Source: Tenacibaculum holothuriorum (GTDB lineage: Bacteria > Bacteroidota > Bacteroidia > Flavobacteriales > Flavobacteriaceae). Taken from it: a DNA stretch of 64,000 nt. Within the stretch, counting starts at the first letter, position 1. Each line of letters opens with the position of its first letter. Where the stretch lies: positions 25,362 to 89,361 of the forward strand of contig NZ_LAPZ01000009.1 of the NCBI RefSeq assembly GCF_002120225.1. Direction: 5' to 3'. Both the position numbers and the translations under genes were made by a program. Shown here piece after piece: positions 45,201-53,501 of the stretch. The notes under the pieces are model-generated. The model did no database searches. It saw only the letters and a list, made by a program, of their open reading frames with translations, and was not told where the DNA came from.

Positions 45201-45485
45201 TTAAGAATTTGAGCCGTGCTGTACGCGATTGGCGGTCATTATACTTTGAATTTCTTCTGCATCATAATAAATGATACCACCTACTTTAGTGTAGGGCAAC
45301 GTGCCGTTGATACGAAGATTTTGTAAAGTACCTGGGCTAACCTGAAGCAAATCCATAACCTCAGAAGATTTTAAATATTTTTTGAGCTTTCCAGTTGCCT
45401 GTTTAGATAATAGTTGTTTGATGTCATCGAGCAGTTCCAATTTGAAGTCTCGAAGGTCGTCTGTTGTAATAATACTTGTCGGCAT
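45201..45485 (-). CDS. Excisionase-like helix-turn-helix protein
   Basis: The 94-residue protein has a MerR/excisionase-type HTH (KYLKSSEVMDLLQVSPGTLQ then LRINGTLPYTKVGGIIYYD) after a short helical N terminus. In Bacteroidetes ICEs such proteins direct excision or activate transfer genes. It lies upstream of the replication genes and downstream of an intergenic region with CCGTA repeats. Confidence 0.82.
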   Translation of the reverse strand: MPTSIITTDDLRDFKLELLDDIKQLLSKQATGKLKKYLKSSEVMDLLQVSPGTLQNLRINGTLPYTKVGGIIYYDAEEIQSIMTANRVQHGSNS

Positions 45486-45791
45486 AATAATACGATTTTA
45501 AGGAAAAGAGACTATCTCATCGGTATCAATCAATTTGATAGCCTCTGACCTGATTTGACTTTCGTTCTACAAATTTGAATAGCTTTAATGGATTTTATTC
45601 CCCAGTACTTCCGTACTACGGTCAAAATTTAACATTTTGAAATTTGGTTTGTTTTAGTAGCATTTTGAGGTATTTTCACATCTAACAGACATTTAAATAG
45701 CATCAAAATTTATGGGAAATAAATAGTAAATATGATTACCGTAGGTTAACCGTAGTATGGTTATTTTGACAGTTAAAAAAGGTAATACGTA
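45486..45791. promoter_or_regulatory. Intergenic control region of the excisionase-like operon
   Basis: This 306-bp gap holds CCGTA-C-TACGG (45,611-45,621), a perfect dyad, and a tandem pair of CCGTAG (45,739-45,744 and 45,750-45,755, 11 bp apart). The same half-sites recur upstream of rteC. No gene or terminator was recognised in the gap. Confidence 0.5.
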
Positions 45792-46628
45792 CTATTCCTC
45801 ACTTTTTTCCATTTCTGAGAGAAGTGAAGCTGATAGTTGGTCAAGAAATAATGTTCGACTAGTTTTTCTGTTTTTAATGTCTTGATAAGTTTTGTAAATG
45901 TCCTTTGGTTCAAAGTCGAATATACGTTGCAATTTTTTCGAAGTTTGCATCAGACTTTTATTATTCTGTTTGCCTAGTCCTTTTGAACATAGTGCGTACA
46001 GTAATTCTACATAATCTGTATTGGAAAAAGGCCAATTCATCTTTTCAAATGGCTTTATTACATTGAACTTATCATTTAGCTCGTTGCTAATATTAAACTT
46101 TTTTTGGTCTAGATAAGTTATTAAGGAATCGTAGGCTTTGTATTTACCGAGCAGCATATCTCTAGGTGTACAAAATTCAGGGTCTTGAAAGTAGAATTTA
46201 GAGGTGGTGATATGAAATGTTTCTTGATAATCTCGTGTGTAATATTCCTTGTCAAAATGCGTAGCACCAGAATCTACATAACGTCCAAAATCCATATTAT
46301 AAAGAAAGAAGCGATTAAGTTTACCCATTTTCTTTTTTATAAATTTTAGCTGATAATCTTTATCCCCCTTAGGAAATTGAATTTCAAAAGAATGAATTTC
46401 TGAGAAATATATGAGTTTTACCAATGGAACCTGTTTAGTTTTTTTAAAGAACTCAATTTCATCATTGATGGTGGGAAATTTTTCCTTTAGGACTTCTTTT
46501 TTGTACTTACTCAGTAGTCTGCGACAAACCTCTATGGAACGAGATGCTTTTTCTAATATGTTGTCATTATGAGAATCGATGTCATCCAGCTTCTCTAGTA
46601 GTTTTTTTGATAGTATTTGTGAATTCAT
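45792..46628 (-). CDS. rteC: RteC-domain regulator
   Basis: RteC proteins control excision genes in CTnDOT-type elements. The 278-residue product matches the family by length, an N-terminal helical bundle and blocks such as KQVPLVKLIYFSEIHSFEIQ, FFLYNMDFGRYVDSGATHFD and MNWPFSNTDYVELLYALCSK. It lies directly upstream of the excisionase-like gene in the same direction. Confidence 0.85.
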   Translation of the reverse strand: MNSQILSKKLLEKLDDIDSHNDNILEKASRSIEVCRRLLSKYKKEVLKEKFPTINDEIEFFKKTKQVPLVKLIYFSEIHSFEIQFPKGDKDYQLKFIKKKMGKLNRFFLYNMDFGRYVDSGATHFDKEYYTRDYQETFHITTSKFYFQDPEFCTPRDMLLGKYKAYDSLITYLDQKKFNISNELNDKFNVIKPFEKMNWPFSNTDYVELLYALCSKGLGKQNNKSLMQTSKKLQRIFDFEPKDIYKTYQDIKNRKTSRTLFLDQLSASLLSEMEKSEE

Positions 46629-46798
46629 AAGCAGGTACTTTAAGTAATAAAACCATAGAAATAGGATTTAATTGATAAGGTTGAGTTGTTGTATTTTGTA
46701 CCCTGCGAAACTTGATAATGAAAACTTTTATTAATAGAATTTTTGACTCATTAATGCCTTTTGGGAACTTAAGGTGAAAAGATAAAGCTAAGTAAGTA

Positions 46799-46855
46799 GT
46801 TTTGTATGCAAAACATACCGTATTTAATTACGGAATACACCGTATTTTTCTACGG
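46799..46855. promoter_or_regulatory. Array of dyads upstream of rteC
   Basis: GTTTTG-TATG-CAAAAC (46,799-46,814) is followed by CCGTA-TTTAAT-TACGG (46,818-46,833) and CCGTA-TTTTTC-TACGG (46,840-46,855). The two CCGTA dyads have centres 22 bp apart, two helical turns, as expected for cooperative dimers on one DNA face. They lie about 190 bp upstream of the rteC start and after the LuxR-type gene. Confidence 0.65.
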
Positions 46856-46903
46856 TAACACTACGAGATAGGTAAAAGACATTATTTTCTGTGGTGGAAA
46901 TGA

Positions 46904-47821
46904 TTATTTGTTCTTTCTAAGAAATCGTTTTAAGAATTCACTTCTATTTTTTACGCCCGTTTTTTTGAAGATATTAGAAGCGTGTTTAGATACAGTACTT
47001 TCGGCAATATATAATTCTTCTGCAATACTTTTATAACTCAACTTACTCAGTATCGAAACAGCAATTTCAGTCTCACGTCGCGTAAGGTTACCATTGATAA
47101 CCTCGGATTCATTTATTTCTTCAATTTTCCTCTTATTTGAAAGAAAGACTTCATACAGCTTACTCTTGTTTTCGAGAAAGAATAAATGTCTATCCACCTC
47201 TATAATGCTAATGGCATAAAATGCAATATTCATAACCGTAAACGTTATCCATTGGTAGTCGCCAATGACCGTACATATTGGCAATAATGCAATTGCAGTA
47301 ACACTAATTATAGATAGTTTATTTCTTCTTACAATAAAAAGGTTTGGATTTTTAGGATGTGAAATTCTTTTGTAAAATATACCAAGAAAGATAAAAGCAA
47401 CGATAGATATTGGCACAGTATATAATAGTCTTGCCGTGTTTAAAGAAGTAGTGAACAAGTAAGGAATTAGGTATAGTGCAATAAAACCACCAAAAGCAAC
47501 TATGGCCAGATTTCGAATAGACGAGCTAAATGCCAACACTACAAAATCATATTCTTTATACAAATAATAGACTATATATACGCATAGGGTAATTGATACG
47601 CCGTAAGTTATTATATATTGAATAATTATTGGACCAGGAATAGCATTGGATGGCAGAAAGCCACCAGATGCATTGTAGAAAATAAATAGTATGCCTAGGT
47701 ACAAGTACCTTTTAAGACTATTCCGATTTAGTTTTTGTGATTGGTAGAAAGCAAATAATACAATGACTATATCTAGTAAAAGATAGAAAAAAGTTGTCCA
47801 ATGTATCGATGTACCAAACAT
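46904..47821 (-). CDS. Membrane-bound LuxR-type transcriptional regulator
   Basis: The 305-residue protein has about seven predicted membrane helices (residues about 5-205) and then a C-terminal LuxR/NarL HTH: NLTRRETEIAVSILSKLSYK then SIAEELYIAESTVSKHASNI. It should sense a membrane or extracellular signal. It is 4 bp from the asparaginase-like gene and is the last gene of a long minus-strand operon. The dyads near 46,818 lie downstream of it. Confidence 0.87.
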   Translation of the reverse strand: MFGTSIHWTTFFYLLLDIVIVLFAFYQSQKLNRNSLKRYLYLGILFIFYNASGGFLPSNAIPGPIIIQYIITYGVSITLCVYIVYYLYKEYDFVVLAFSSSIRNLAIVAFGGFIALYLIPYLFTTSLNTARLLYTVPISIVAFIFLGIFYKRISHPKNPNLFIVRRNKLSIISVTAIALLPICTVIGDYQWITFTVMNIAFYAISIIEVDRHLFFLENKSKLYEVFLSNKRKIEEINESEVINGNLTRRETEIAVSILSKLSYKSIAEELYIAESTVSKHASNIFKKTGVKNRSEFLKRFLRKNK

Positions 47822-47825
47822 TTTT

Positions 47826-48341
47826 TTAATTATTGATTAAGGTTTCAAACCTTTTTGCTTCTCTGTTTTTTTTGACATTATCCCAATTAAAAATAGTGTC
47901 GTGAAATGCGATATATGTTCCAGGCTCTAGTTTTAATACCTCTGAAAATGAAAAACTAAGATTAGAGATAGCATCACTTTTTGCTTCTAATCCGGAAATG
48001 AAAGAACCAACAAATACGATGGTTTTTTTTATATTCAATTTTCCAATAAAAGTTGCAGTCTCTACCATACTTTCAGTACCGTGAGTGATAATGATTTTAT
48101 CCTCAGCACAATGCTTAATTTCGTCAGCCAAAACAGTACGGTCTCTATCGGTAATGAATCGACTATCCTTAGCAAAAAGCTTGGTTATACTATAACTAGA
48201 CTTTAATCCTAAACTCTCAAGCATTTCCTTAATTGAAGCTGTTCGTTTATTTTTAAATTTTTCGTCGGTATACTCAAAGCCCTCTATTGTGCCACCTGTG
48301 GTTAAAACCCTAACTCTCATTTCTGTTTTTAAATTTTTCAT
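47826..48341 (-). CDS. Single-domain asparaginase-like protein
   Basis: The 171-residue protein corresponds to the N-terminal domain of L-asparaginase: RVLTTGGTIEGFEY supplies the first catalytic Thr motif and DKIIITHGTESMVETA the second, plus TIVFVGSF. The second, dimer-forming domain of normal 320-350-residue asparaginases is absent, with no remnant before the next gene. Stand-alone domains of this kind exist; activity on asparagine is doubtful. Confidence 0.8.
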   Translation of the reverse strand: MKNLKTEMRVRVLTTGGTIEGFEYTDEKFKNKRTASIKEMLESLGLKSSYSITKLFAKDSRFITDRDRTVLADEIKHCAEDKIIITHGTESMVETATFIGKLNIKKTIVFVGSFISGLEAKSDAISNLSFSFSEVLKLEPGTYIAFHDTIFNWDNVKKNREAKRFETLINN

Positions 48342-48343
48342 AT

Positions 48344-48727
48344 TTATACTTTTTCTGGTATCTTTTCATTAAACACGGCTTCCAAAATAGGGCCTTTAGG
48401 TGTTCTGAAAAAAATGCGTCTTTCATCCAATTCAGGTAAATCCATTAATGAATAGGGAATTTGTAAACCTTCTAGTTTCTTTTTAAAATCCGTATAGCCT
48501 TCCAGTTTAATCCCAACGTGGTCGATGGCCTCTGTGGCAAAATCTTGACTAGTTCCTCTGCTACCAATTAGGTGAACCAAAGGTTCATTGTTGTGGTACA
48601 ACCAATGGCCCGGGATTCGCTCTATAGCTTTTGGCCGTGGCTTTTCGACTAAATCAAAGACTTTTAAAAAGAAATCTTTTGTTTCCTTTAAGTCCGTTGT
48701 TCTTATGGTAACGTGGTCTAACTTCAT
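48344..48727 (-). CDS. VOC-superfamily (glyoxalase/bleomycin-resistance-like) protein
   Basis: From the ATG at 48,727 the protein has 127 residues and the paired beta-alpha-beta VOC fold: MKLDHVTIRTTDLKET (first metal His), GHWLYHNNEPLVHLIG, IDHVGIKLEGY (His) and GPILEAVFNE (Glu). The substrate is unknown; a reactive carbonyl or aromatic is plausible in this stress operon. Confidence 0.85.
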   Translation of the reverse strand: MKLDHVTIRTTDLKETKDFFLKVFDLVEKPRPKAIERIPGHWLYHNNEPLVHLIGSRGTSQDFATEAIDHVGIKLEGYTDFKKKLEGLQIPYSLMDLPELDERRIFFRTPKGPILEAVFNEKIPEKV

Positions 48728-48735
48728 TTCTGTTT

Positions 48736-49209
48736 TTATTTTAAGTGTGAACGTAGAAACCAAGCTGTCTTCTCGTGTTCTTCAAGAAGCGCTGTAATAA
48801 AATCGCTTGTCCCTGAATCTTTATAGGTTTCAGCAAAGGGATTTATGTTTTCTCTTAGTTTGATTGCAATTGTTTCGTGGTCTTGCAACAGTTCCTTGAT
48901 GTATCCTTTGGCGCTGTTGTCATTCTGTTCCCTTTCGGTTAAATGCGTCAAGGACAAGAATTCCTTTAAAGTCGCTGGTGCATAATGGCCCAGTGAGCGA
49001 ATACGCTCTGCGATATTGTCTATAATCTCATCTAACTGCTCATACTGAGATTCGAACAGCTTGTGCTTGTCATAAAAATCAGCTCCTTCTACATTCCAAT
49101 GGGCGTTTCTGGTTTTTGTATATAAAAGGTACTCGTCTGCTAAAAGTTTAGCCAATTCGTTTGCAACCGCTTGACGGTTTTCTTCTGATATTCCAATATT
49201 TGTTTTCAT
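48736..49209 (-). CDS. dps: Dps-family ferritin-like DNA-protection protein
   Basis: From the ATG at 49,209 the product is 157 residues, a typical Dps length. Ferroxidase-site residues are visible in NAHWNVEGADFYDKHKLFES (His, Asp) and QYEQLDEIIDNIAERIRSLG (Asp, Glu). It would oxidise and store iron and shield DNA from peroxide. It is 16 bp downstream of the aldehyde dehydrogenase gene. Confidence 0.92.
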   Translation of the reverse strand: MKTNIGISEENRQAVANELAKLLADEYLLYTKTRNAHWNVEGADFYDKHKLFESQYEQLDEIIDNIAERIRSLGHYAPATLKEFLSLTHLTEREQNDNSAKGYIKELLQDHETIAIKLRENINPFAETYKDSGTSDFITALLEEHEKTAWFLRSHLK

Positions 49210-49225
49210 TTCTTTATTTTTTTTG

Positions 49226-50593
49226 TTAATCAATCCAAATGGATTTTGTATTTACAAATTCTCTGATTCCATATCCAGAAAGTTCTCTACCGTAGCCACT
49301 ATTTTTAATTCCGCCAAAAGGTAATCTTGGGTCTGAAACCACTAGTTTGTTTACAAAACTGCTGCCTGCCTCTAATTGTAGTGCCACTTTTTCGCCACGC
49401 TCTTTGTTCCCGGTAATTACACCAGAGCCTAGTCCGAACTGTGAATTATTTGCTAGTTCAATCGCTTCCGCTTCATCTTTTGCTCTAATGACAGATGCTA
49501 CTGGTCCAAAAAGTTCGTTATCAAACGCTTCCATTCCTGGTTTTAAATCCGCTAGTATGGTCGCTGGATAGTATGCACCTTCTCCTTCAGGAACGTTTCC
49601 ACCTAAAACCAATTTACCACCTTGCGAAATGGTCTTGTTAACTTGTTCGTGGATTTCATCCCGTAAATCTAATCGCGCCATTGGACCGTAATAGGTGGAT
49701 TCATCAGTAGGGTCACCCATTTTTGCAGCTTCCATTTTTTCGGTATAGAGCTTTAAGAACTGGTCATAAATGGCATCGAGCACCACAAAGCGTTTTGCGG
49801 CGACACAGGTCTGACCATTATTTTGTAGTCTTCCGAAAGTTGCCAAATCGGTGGCCTGTTCCAAGTCCGCATCATCAAGAATAACGTAGGCATCACTACC
49901 ACCAAGCTCCAGCACCGTCTTTTTTAAATTTTGACCTGCAATGGAAGCTACCGAACGCCCTGCTGGGTCGCTACCTGTTAAGGTTACGGCTACGATATTC
50001 TTGTCTTCGATGATATCTTTTACATTCCCAGCACTGATATTCAAATTGGTAAAAGCACCTTCCGGAAATCCTGCTTCCCTAAAGGCTTCTTCCAAGGCAA
50101 ATGCACTTCCCTGAACATTGGATGCGTGTTTTAATACCCCTGTATTACCAGCCATTAGGGCAGGTGCTGCAAAACGAATCACCTGATAAAATGGAAAATT
50201 CCAAGGCATTACCGCTAGGATTACACCAATGGGCATAAAGGTTACATAGCTTTTTGTGGCTTCTGTCTTTACGTTTTCATTGTCCAAAAGTGTATGTATG
50301 TTATCCGCATAATAGTTGATAATAAGAATACACTTGTCCATTTCTTTTCTGGCTTGTGTAATGGTCTTGCCCATTTCTTGTGTAGCCAATTGTGCGTAGG
50401 TTTCTTTGTTCTTTTCAAAGACTTTCGCCAATTTTCGCATATAGGTTGCGCGTTCGTCGTAGCTGAGTTTTTTCCAAGAATCAAAGGTGTTTTTGGATTG
50501 CGCTACTTTCTGTTTTGCTTCTGAAACATCAATTCGTTGATATTCCGCTACTTTTTTTCCCGTTGCTGGATTTATAATCGTTGTAGTTGCCAT
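49226..50593 (-). CDS. Aldehyde dehydrogenase (succinate-semialdehyde-type)
   Basis: The 455-residue enzyme has the active-site motifs VLELGGSDAY (catalytic Glu near residue 232) and NNGQTCVAAKRF (catalytic Cys near 266), with MPWNFPFYQVIRFAAPALMA for cofactor binding. It resembles the short NAD(P)-dependent succinate-semialdehyde dehydrogenase subgroup. It follows the acetolactate-synthase-like gene by 5 bp and would detoxify aldehydes. Confidence 0.9.
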   Translation of the reverse strand: MATTTIINPATGKKVAEYQRIDVSEAKQKVAQSKNTFDSWKKLSYDERATYMRKLAKVFEKNKETYAQLATQEMGKTITQARKEMDKCILIINYYADNIHTLLDNENVKTEATKSYVTFMPIGVILAVMPWNFPFYQVIRFAAPALMAGNTGVLKHASNVQGSAFALEEAFREAGFPEGAFTNLNISAGNVKDIIEDKNIVAVTLTGSDPAGRSVASIAGQNLKKTVLELGGSDAYVILDDADLEQATDLATFGRLQNNGQTCVAAKRFVVLDAIYDQFLKLYTEKMEAAKMGDPTDESTYYGPMARLDLRDEIHEQVNKTISQGGKLVLGGNVPEGEGAYYPATILADLKPGMEAFDNELFGPVASVIRAKDEAEAIELANNSQFGLGSGVITGNKERGEKVALQLEAGSSFVNKLVVSDPRLPFGGIKNSGYGRELSGYGIREFVNTKSIWID

Positions 50594-50598
50594 AATTT

Positions 50599-52257
50599 CT
50601 ATTTTTTAATGTTTTTGGAATATTCCTTTATTAGAACATTCAGAATTTCGTGATTTAATGAATAATCGACCGCTAGGTCTATGACTTGAACTCCTTTTGA
50701 GTTCAATGCTATTTGTAAGGTATTTTTAAAGTCTTCAACGGAATCGGGTCTATAGCCTTTGGCCCCAAAGCTTTCGGCATATTTCACAAAATCGGGATTC
50801 CCATAATCGAGTCCATATTTTGGAAATCCTTCACCTTCTTGTTTCCACTGTATCATTCCGTAAGCATTATCATTCAAGATGATAACCACTAAATCCAACT
50901 GCAAGCGTACTGCCGTTTCCAGTTCCTGCGAATTCATCATAAACCCACCGTCACCGTTAACGGAAATCACTTTTTTGTTGGGATAGAGTTCTTTTGCCAT
51001 CATTGCCGATGGTAAACCGGCTCCCATAGTTGCCAATGCATTATCCAACAGGACACTATTTTGTGCATAGGCAGGATAATTTCTGGCGAACCAGATTTTA
51101 TAGACTCCGTTATCCAAGGTTACAATGCCATCGTCAGGTAACAAATCTCTTGTAACTTTAACCATTTGCTGTGGTAGTATTGGAAAACGGTCATCATTTT
51201 CATATTTGGATAAATGACTCGATACATTTTCTTTAATACCCAAAAAGAAATCAGTGTTCCATTTGTTGGCTATCGGTTTCAATGTATTGGTCAATTGCAA
51301 GATACTATCGGCAATATCCCCAATGACATTGAGCTGCGGAAAGTAGACTTCATCGATTTCCGCTGGAAAAAAGTTAATATGAATCACCTCTCGTTTATCA
51401 TCTTCGTGCATAAAAAAAGGTGGTTTTTCGATGGTATCGTGCCCAACATTGATAATCAAATCGGCATTATCGATTGCCTCGTGCAGAAAATCATAGTCGG
51501 ACAGGGCAGCAGTTCCCAAATATAAAGGATGGCGCTCATCGATAATCCCCTTGCCCATTTGCGTATTGAAAAACGGAATACCAATCGTATCAACAAATTC
51601 GGTCAACGCCTTACTGGCTCTTTTTCTGTTTGCACCAGCACCTATGAGCAACAATGGTTTTTCTGCTTTTTCAATCATTGCCACAGCCTCGGATATGGTT
51701 TGCGAACTTGCCGTAGGAATCTTGAAATCTACAACATCAAACAGTCTTGGCTTTTTCACATCCTCTCTTGCGATGTCTTCAGGCAATTCGATATGAACCG
51801 CTCCTGGTCGCTCTTCTTGCGCCTGTCTAAAGGCTTCGCGAACGATGGATGGGATATGTGCACCGTGAGTCACTTGCTTGGTAAATTTCGTAAGTGGCTG
51901 CATCATTTCGACAACATCGACTATCTGAAATTTTCCTTGCTTACTTTTCTTAATGGGTTTTTGCCCAGTTATAATGATAAGTGGCATTGCTCCTAATTGG
52001 GCATAGGCCGCGGGTGTCACCAAATTGGTTGCCCCAGGTCCTAAAGTTGCCAAACAAACGCCTGGTTTTCCTGTGAGTCTTCCATAGGTAGCAGCCATAA
52101 AACCTGCTCCCTGTTCGTGTCGAGTGAGGACTAATTTTATTTTTTTGGATTTTCTCAATGATTCCAAGAAGTCCAAATTTTCTTCTCCAGGTAGACCGAA
52201 AATATATTCGACTCCTTCGTTCTCCAATGCTTTTATAAATAGGTCTGATGCTTTCAT
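50599..52257 (-). CDS. Acetolactate-synthase-like ThDP-dependent enzyme
   Basis: The 552-residue protein is a complete thiamine-diphosphate enzyme: catalytic Glu in LVLTRHEQGAGFMA near residue 49, and the ThDP site VNGDGGFMMNSQELETAV to ILNDNAYGMIQW near residues 430-462. It is closest in pattern to acetolactate synthase large subunits of the regulatory-subunit-free catabolic type. No small-subunit gene is nearby, so acetoin formation or another carboligase role is more likely than branched-chain amino-acid synthesis. Confidence 0.85.
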   Translation of the reverse strand: MKASDLFIKALENEGVEYIFGLPGEENLDFLESLRKSKKIKLVLTRHEQGAGFMAATYGRLTGKPGVCLATLGPGATNLVTPAAYAQLGAMPLIIITGQKPIKKSKQGKFQIVDVVEMMQPLTKFTKQVTHGAHIPSIVREAFRQAQEERPGAVHIELPEDIAREDVKKPRLFDVVDFKIPTASSQTISEAVAMIEKAEKPLLLIGAGANRKRASKALTEFVDTIGIPFFNTQMGKGIIDERHPLYLGTAALSDYDFLHEAIDNADLIINVGHDTIEKPPFFMHEDDKREVIHINFFPAEIDEVYFPQLNVIGDIADSILQLTNTLKPIANKWNTDFFLGIKENVSSHLSKYENDDRFPILPQQMVKVTRDLLPDDGIVTLDNGVYKIWFARNYPAYAQNSVLLDNALATMGAGLPSAMMAKELYPNKKVISVNGDGGFMMNSQELETAVRLQLDLVVIILNDNAYGMIQWKQEGEGFPKYGLDYGNPDFVKYAESFGAKGYRPDSVEDFKNTLQIALNSKGVQVIDLAVDYSLNHEILNVLIKEYSKNIKK

Positions 52258-52263
52258 TCGTTA

Positions 52264-52647
52264 TTAGTTTAAAAATTCTACCGTTGTATAAATAAGCATT
52301 GTGTCTCCTATATTTTCCAGATTGTGAATGAAGAAGTTTTCTCCGTTCAAATCCCCGAAATATTTCGTGTCACCTATTTCATATTCTGTATCTACTACTG
52401 AACCGTCGTTATAGTAGGAACGTGATTTTCCTACGTTCATCGCCGTCCAGAAATAACGATTGGCGTGTTTGTGAAATGGCAGACTTTGCCCTGCAGGTAA
52501 ATGAATGCTCCATACACGGAATTCACTGTTTTCGTACACCATCTTTTCCCCGACTTGTGTATTGTTCGTGGAATCCTTCAAGGCTTCCTTTAGTTCTGGT
52601 GTCCATTGACTCCAATCGTTTGCTTGACTTATTACTTGTTTTTTCAT
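52264..52647 (-). CDS. Small cupin-like protein
   Basis: The 127-residue product has a single cupin-like barrel with IHLPAGQSLPFHKHANRYFW (possible HxH metal ligands) and a C-terminal FIHNLENIGDTMLIYTTVEF. Its function is unknown. It is 6 bp upstream of the acetolactate-synthase-like gene and could be an accessory or sensor protein for it. Confidence 0.7.
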   Translation of the reverse strand: MKKQVISQANDWSQWTPELKEALKDSTNNTQVGEKMVYENSEFRVWSIHLPAGQSLPFHKHANRYFWTAMNVGKSRSYYNDGSVVDTEYEIGDTKYFGDLNGENFFIHNLENIGDTMLIYTTVEFLN

Positions 52648-52649
52648 TT

Positions 52650-53051
52650 TTAAATATTTTTATGTTGTTGTGTATTGTCTAATATGATGTCTAAAGCTTT
52701 TGTTGAAATGGTTGCTTCCCACAGTACATAGACCAATGAAATCAATAAGGACGAAATGCTTACCGTAAAAAAGAGTTTACCCGTAAGTTGATTTTCAAAA
52801 AACAAGGCAAACAATGAACCTGTGCATAAAATGAAACTGATTACACCGAAAACCTGCATTCTTTTGATAAGCTTAATGCGCTTTCTTAAAACTGGTATTT
52901 GAGAATCTACAATCACTTTTTCACAATTTTTCTTATTATCATTTAGTTCCCTGATGAACCTGGCAACAGCCGTAAAACGATTTGTGTACGCCAGTAACAA
53001 CAGACTGATTGAACCGAATAAAAGGGCTGGCGTACTTACATCCATCATCAT
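52650..53051 (-). CDS. DUF2721 membrane protein
   Basis: The 133-residue protein has an N-terminal membrane helix, an amphipathic RFTAVARFIREL segment and two further helices, matching DUF2721. Function is unknown. It is translationally linked to DoxX: its start codon overlaps the DoxX stop at 53,051. Confidence 0.8.
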   Translation of the reverse strand: MMMDVSTPALLFGSISLLLLAYTNRFTAVARFIRELNDNKKNCEKVIVDSQIPVLRKRIKLIKRMQVFGVISFILCTGSLFALFFENQLTGKLFFTVSISSLLISLVYVLWEATISTKALDIILDNTQQHKNI

Positions 53052-53497
53052 TAAAAATTTAGTATGCCGTCTACCGACAAATTACCCGAACCCAATATTA
53101 TCACCACTAATGCAGCTCCAATCATTAATAAATTGAATTGCATACCCTCACCTTCTTTGGTATTGTGCCAATTCAAGAAATATCCGTGATGGCGATGTAC
53201 TTCAACGATGGCTCCTATCATTAAAATGATAATTCCAAATGCCATAATTCTAGAGGCAAATCCTACTATCAATCCAATTGCGCCAAAAAATTCAAAGAAA
53301 ATGATTAGGAAAGCAATTATGGATGGATACTGCATATCATTAGTAAATCGTCTCATCGTTCTTGAAAAGCCTTCACCTCCGTATAACCCAAATATCTTTT
53401 GCATTCCGTGTGGCAGCATAATTAAACCTACCGTTAGTCTGGCTACTGTTGCTGCCCAACTGCTTGATGTGCTGAATATTTGATTTAAAAGTTCCAT
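53051..53497 (-). CDS. DoxX-family membrane protein
   Basis: The 148-residue protein has four membrane helices and the DoxX N-terminal pattern VARLTVGLIMLPHGMQKIFG. DoxX-like proteins associate with electron transfer or oxidative-stress systems. It is directly downstream of the old-yellow-enzyme gene (4 bp). Confidence 0.87.
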   Translation of the reverse strand: MELLNQIFSTSSSWAATVARLTVGLIMLPHGMQKIFGLYGGEGFSRTMRRFTNDMQYPSIIAFLIIFFEFFGAIGLIVGFASRIMAFGIIILMIGAIVEVHRHHGYFLNWHNTKEGEGMQFNLLMIGAALVVIILGSGNLSVDGILNF

Positions 53498-53501
53498 TCT
53501 T

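Noticed and set aside
21391..52257. Acetoin pathway made of the decarboxylase-like lipoprotein and the acetolactate-synthase-like enzyme
   Set aside because: The two genes are about 28 kb apart in different operons, and the decarboxylase-like protein is predicted to be outside the cytoplasm, so a joint pathway is unlikely.
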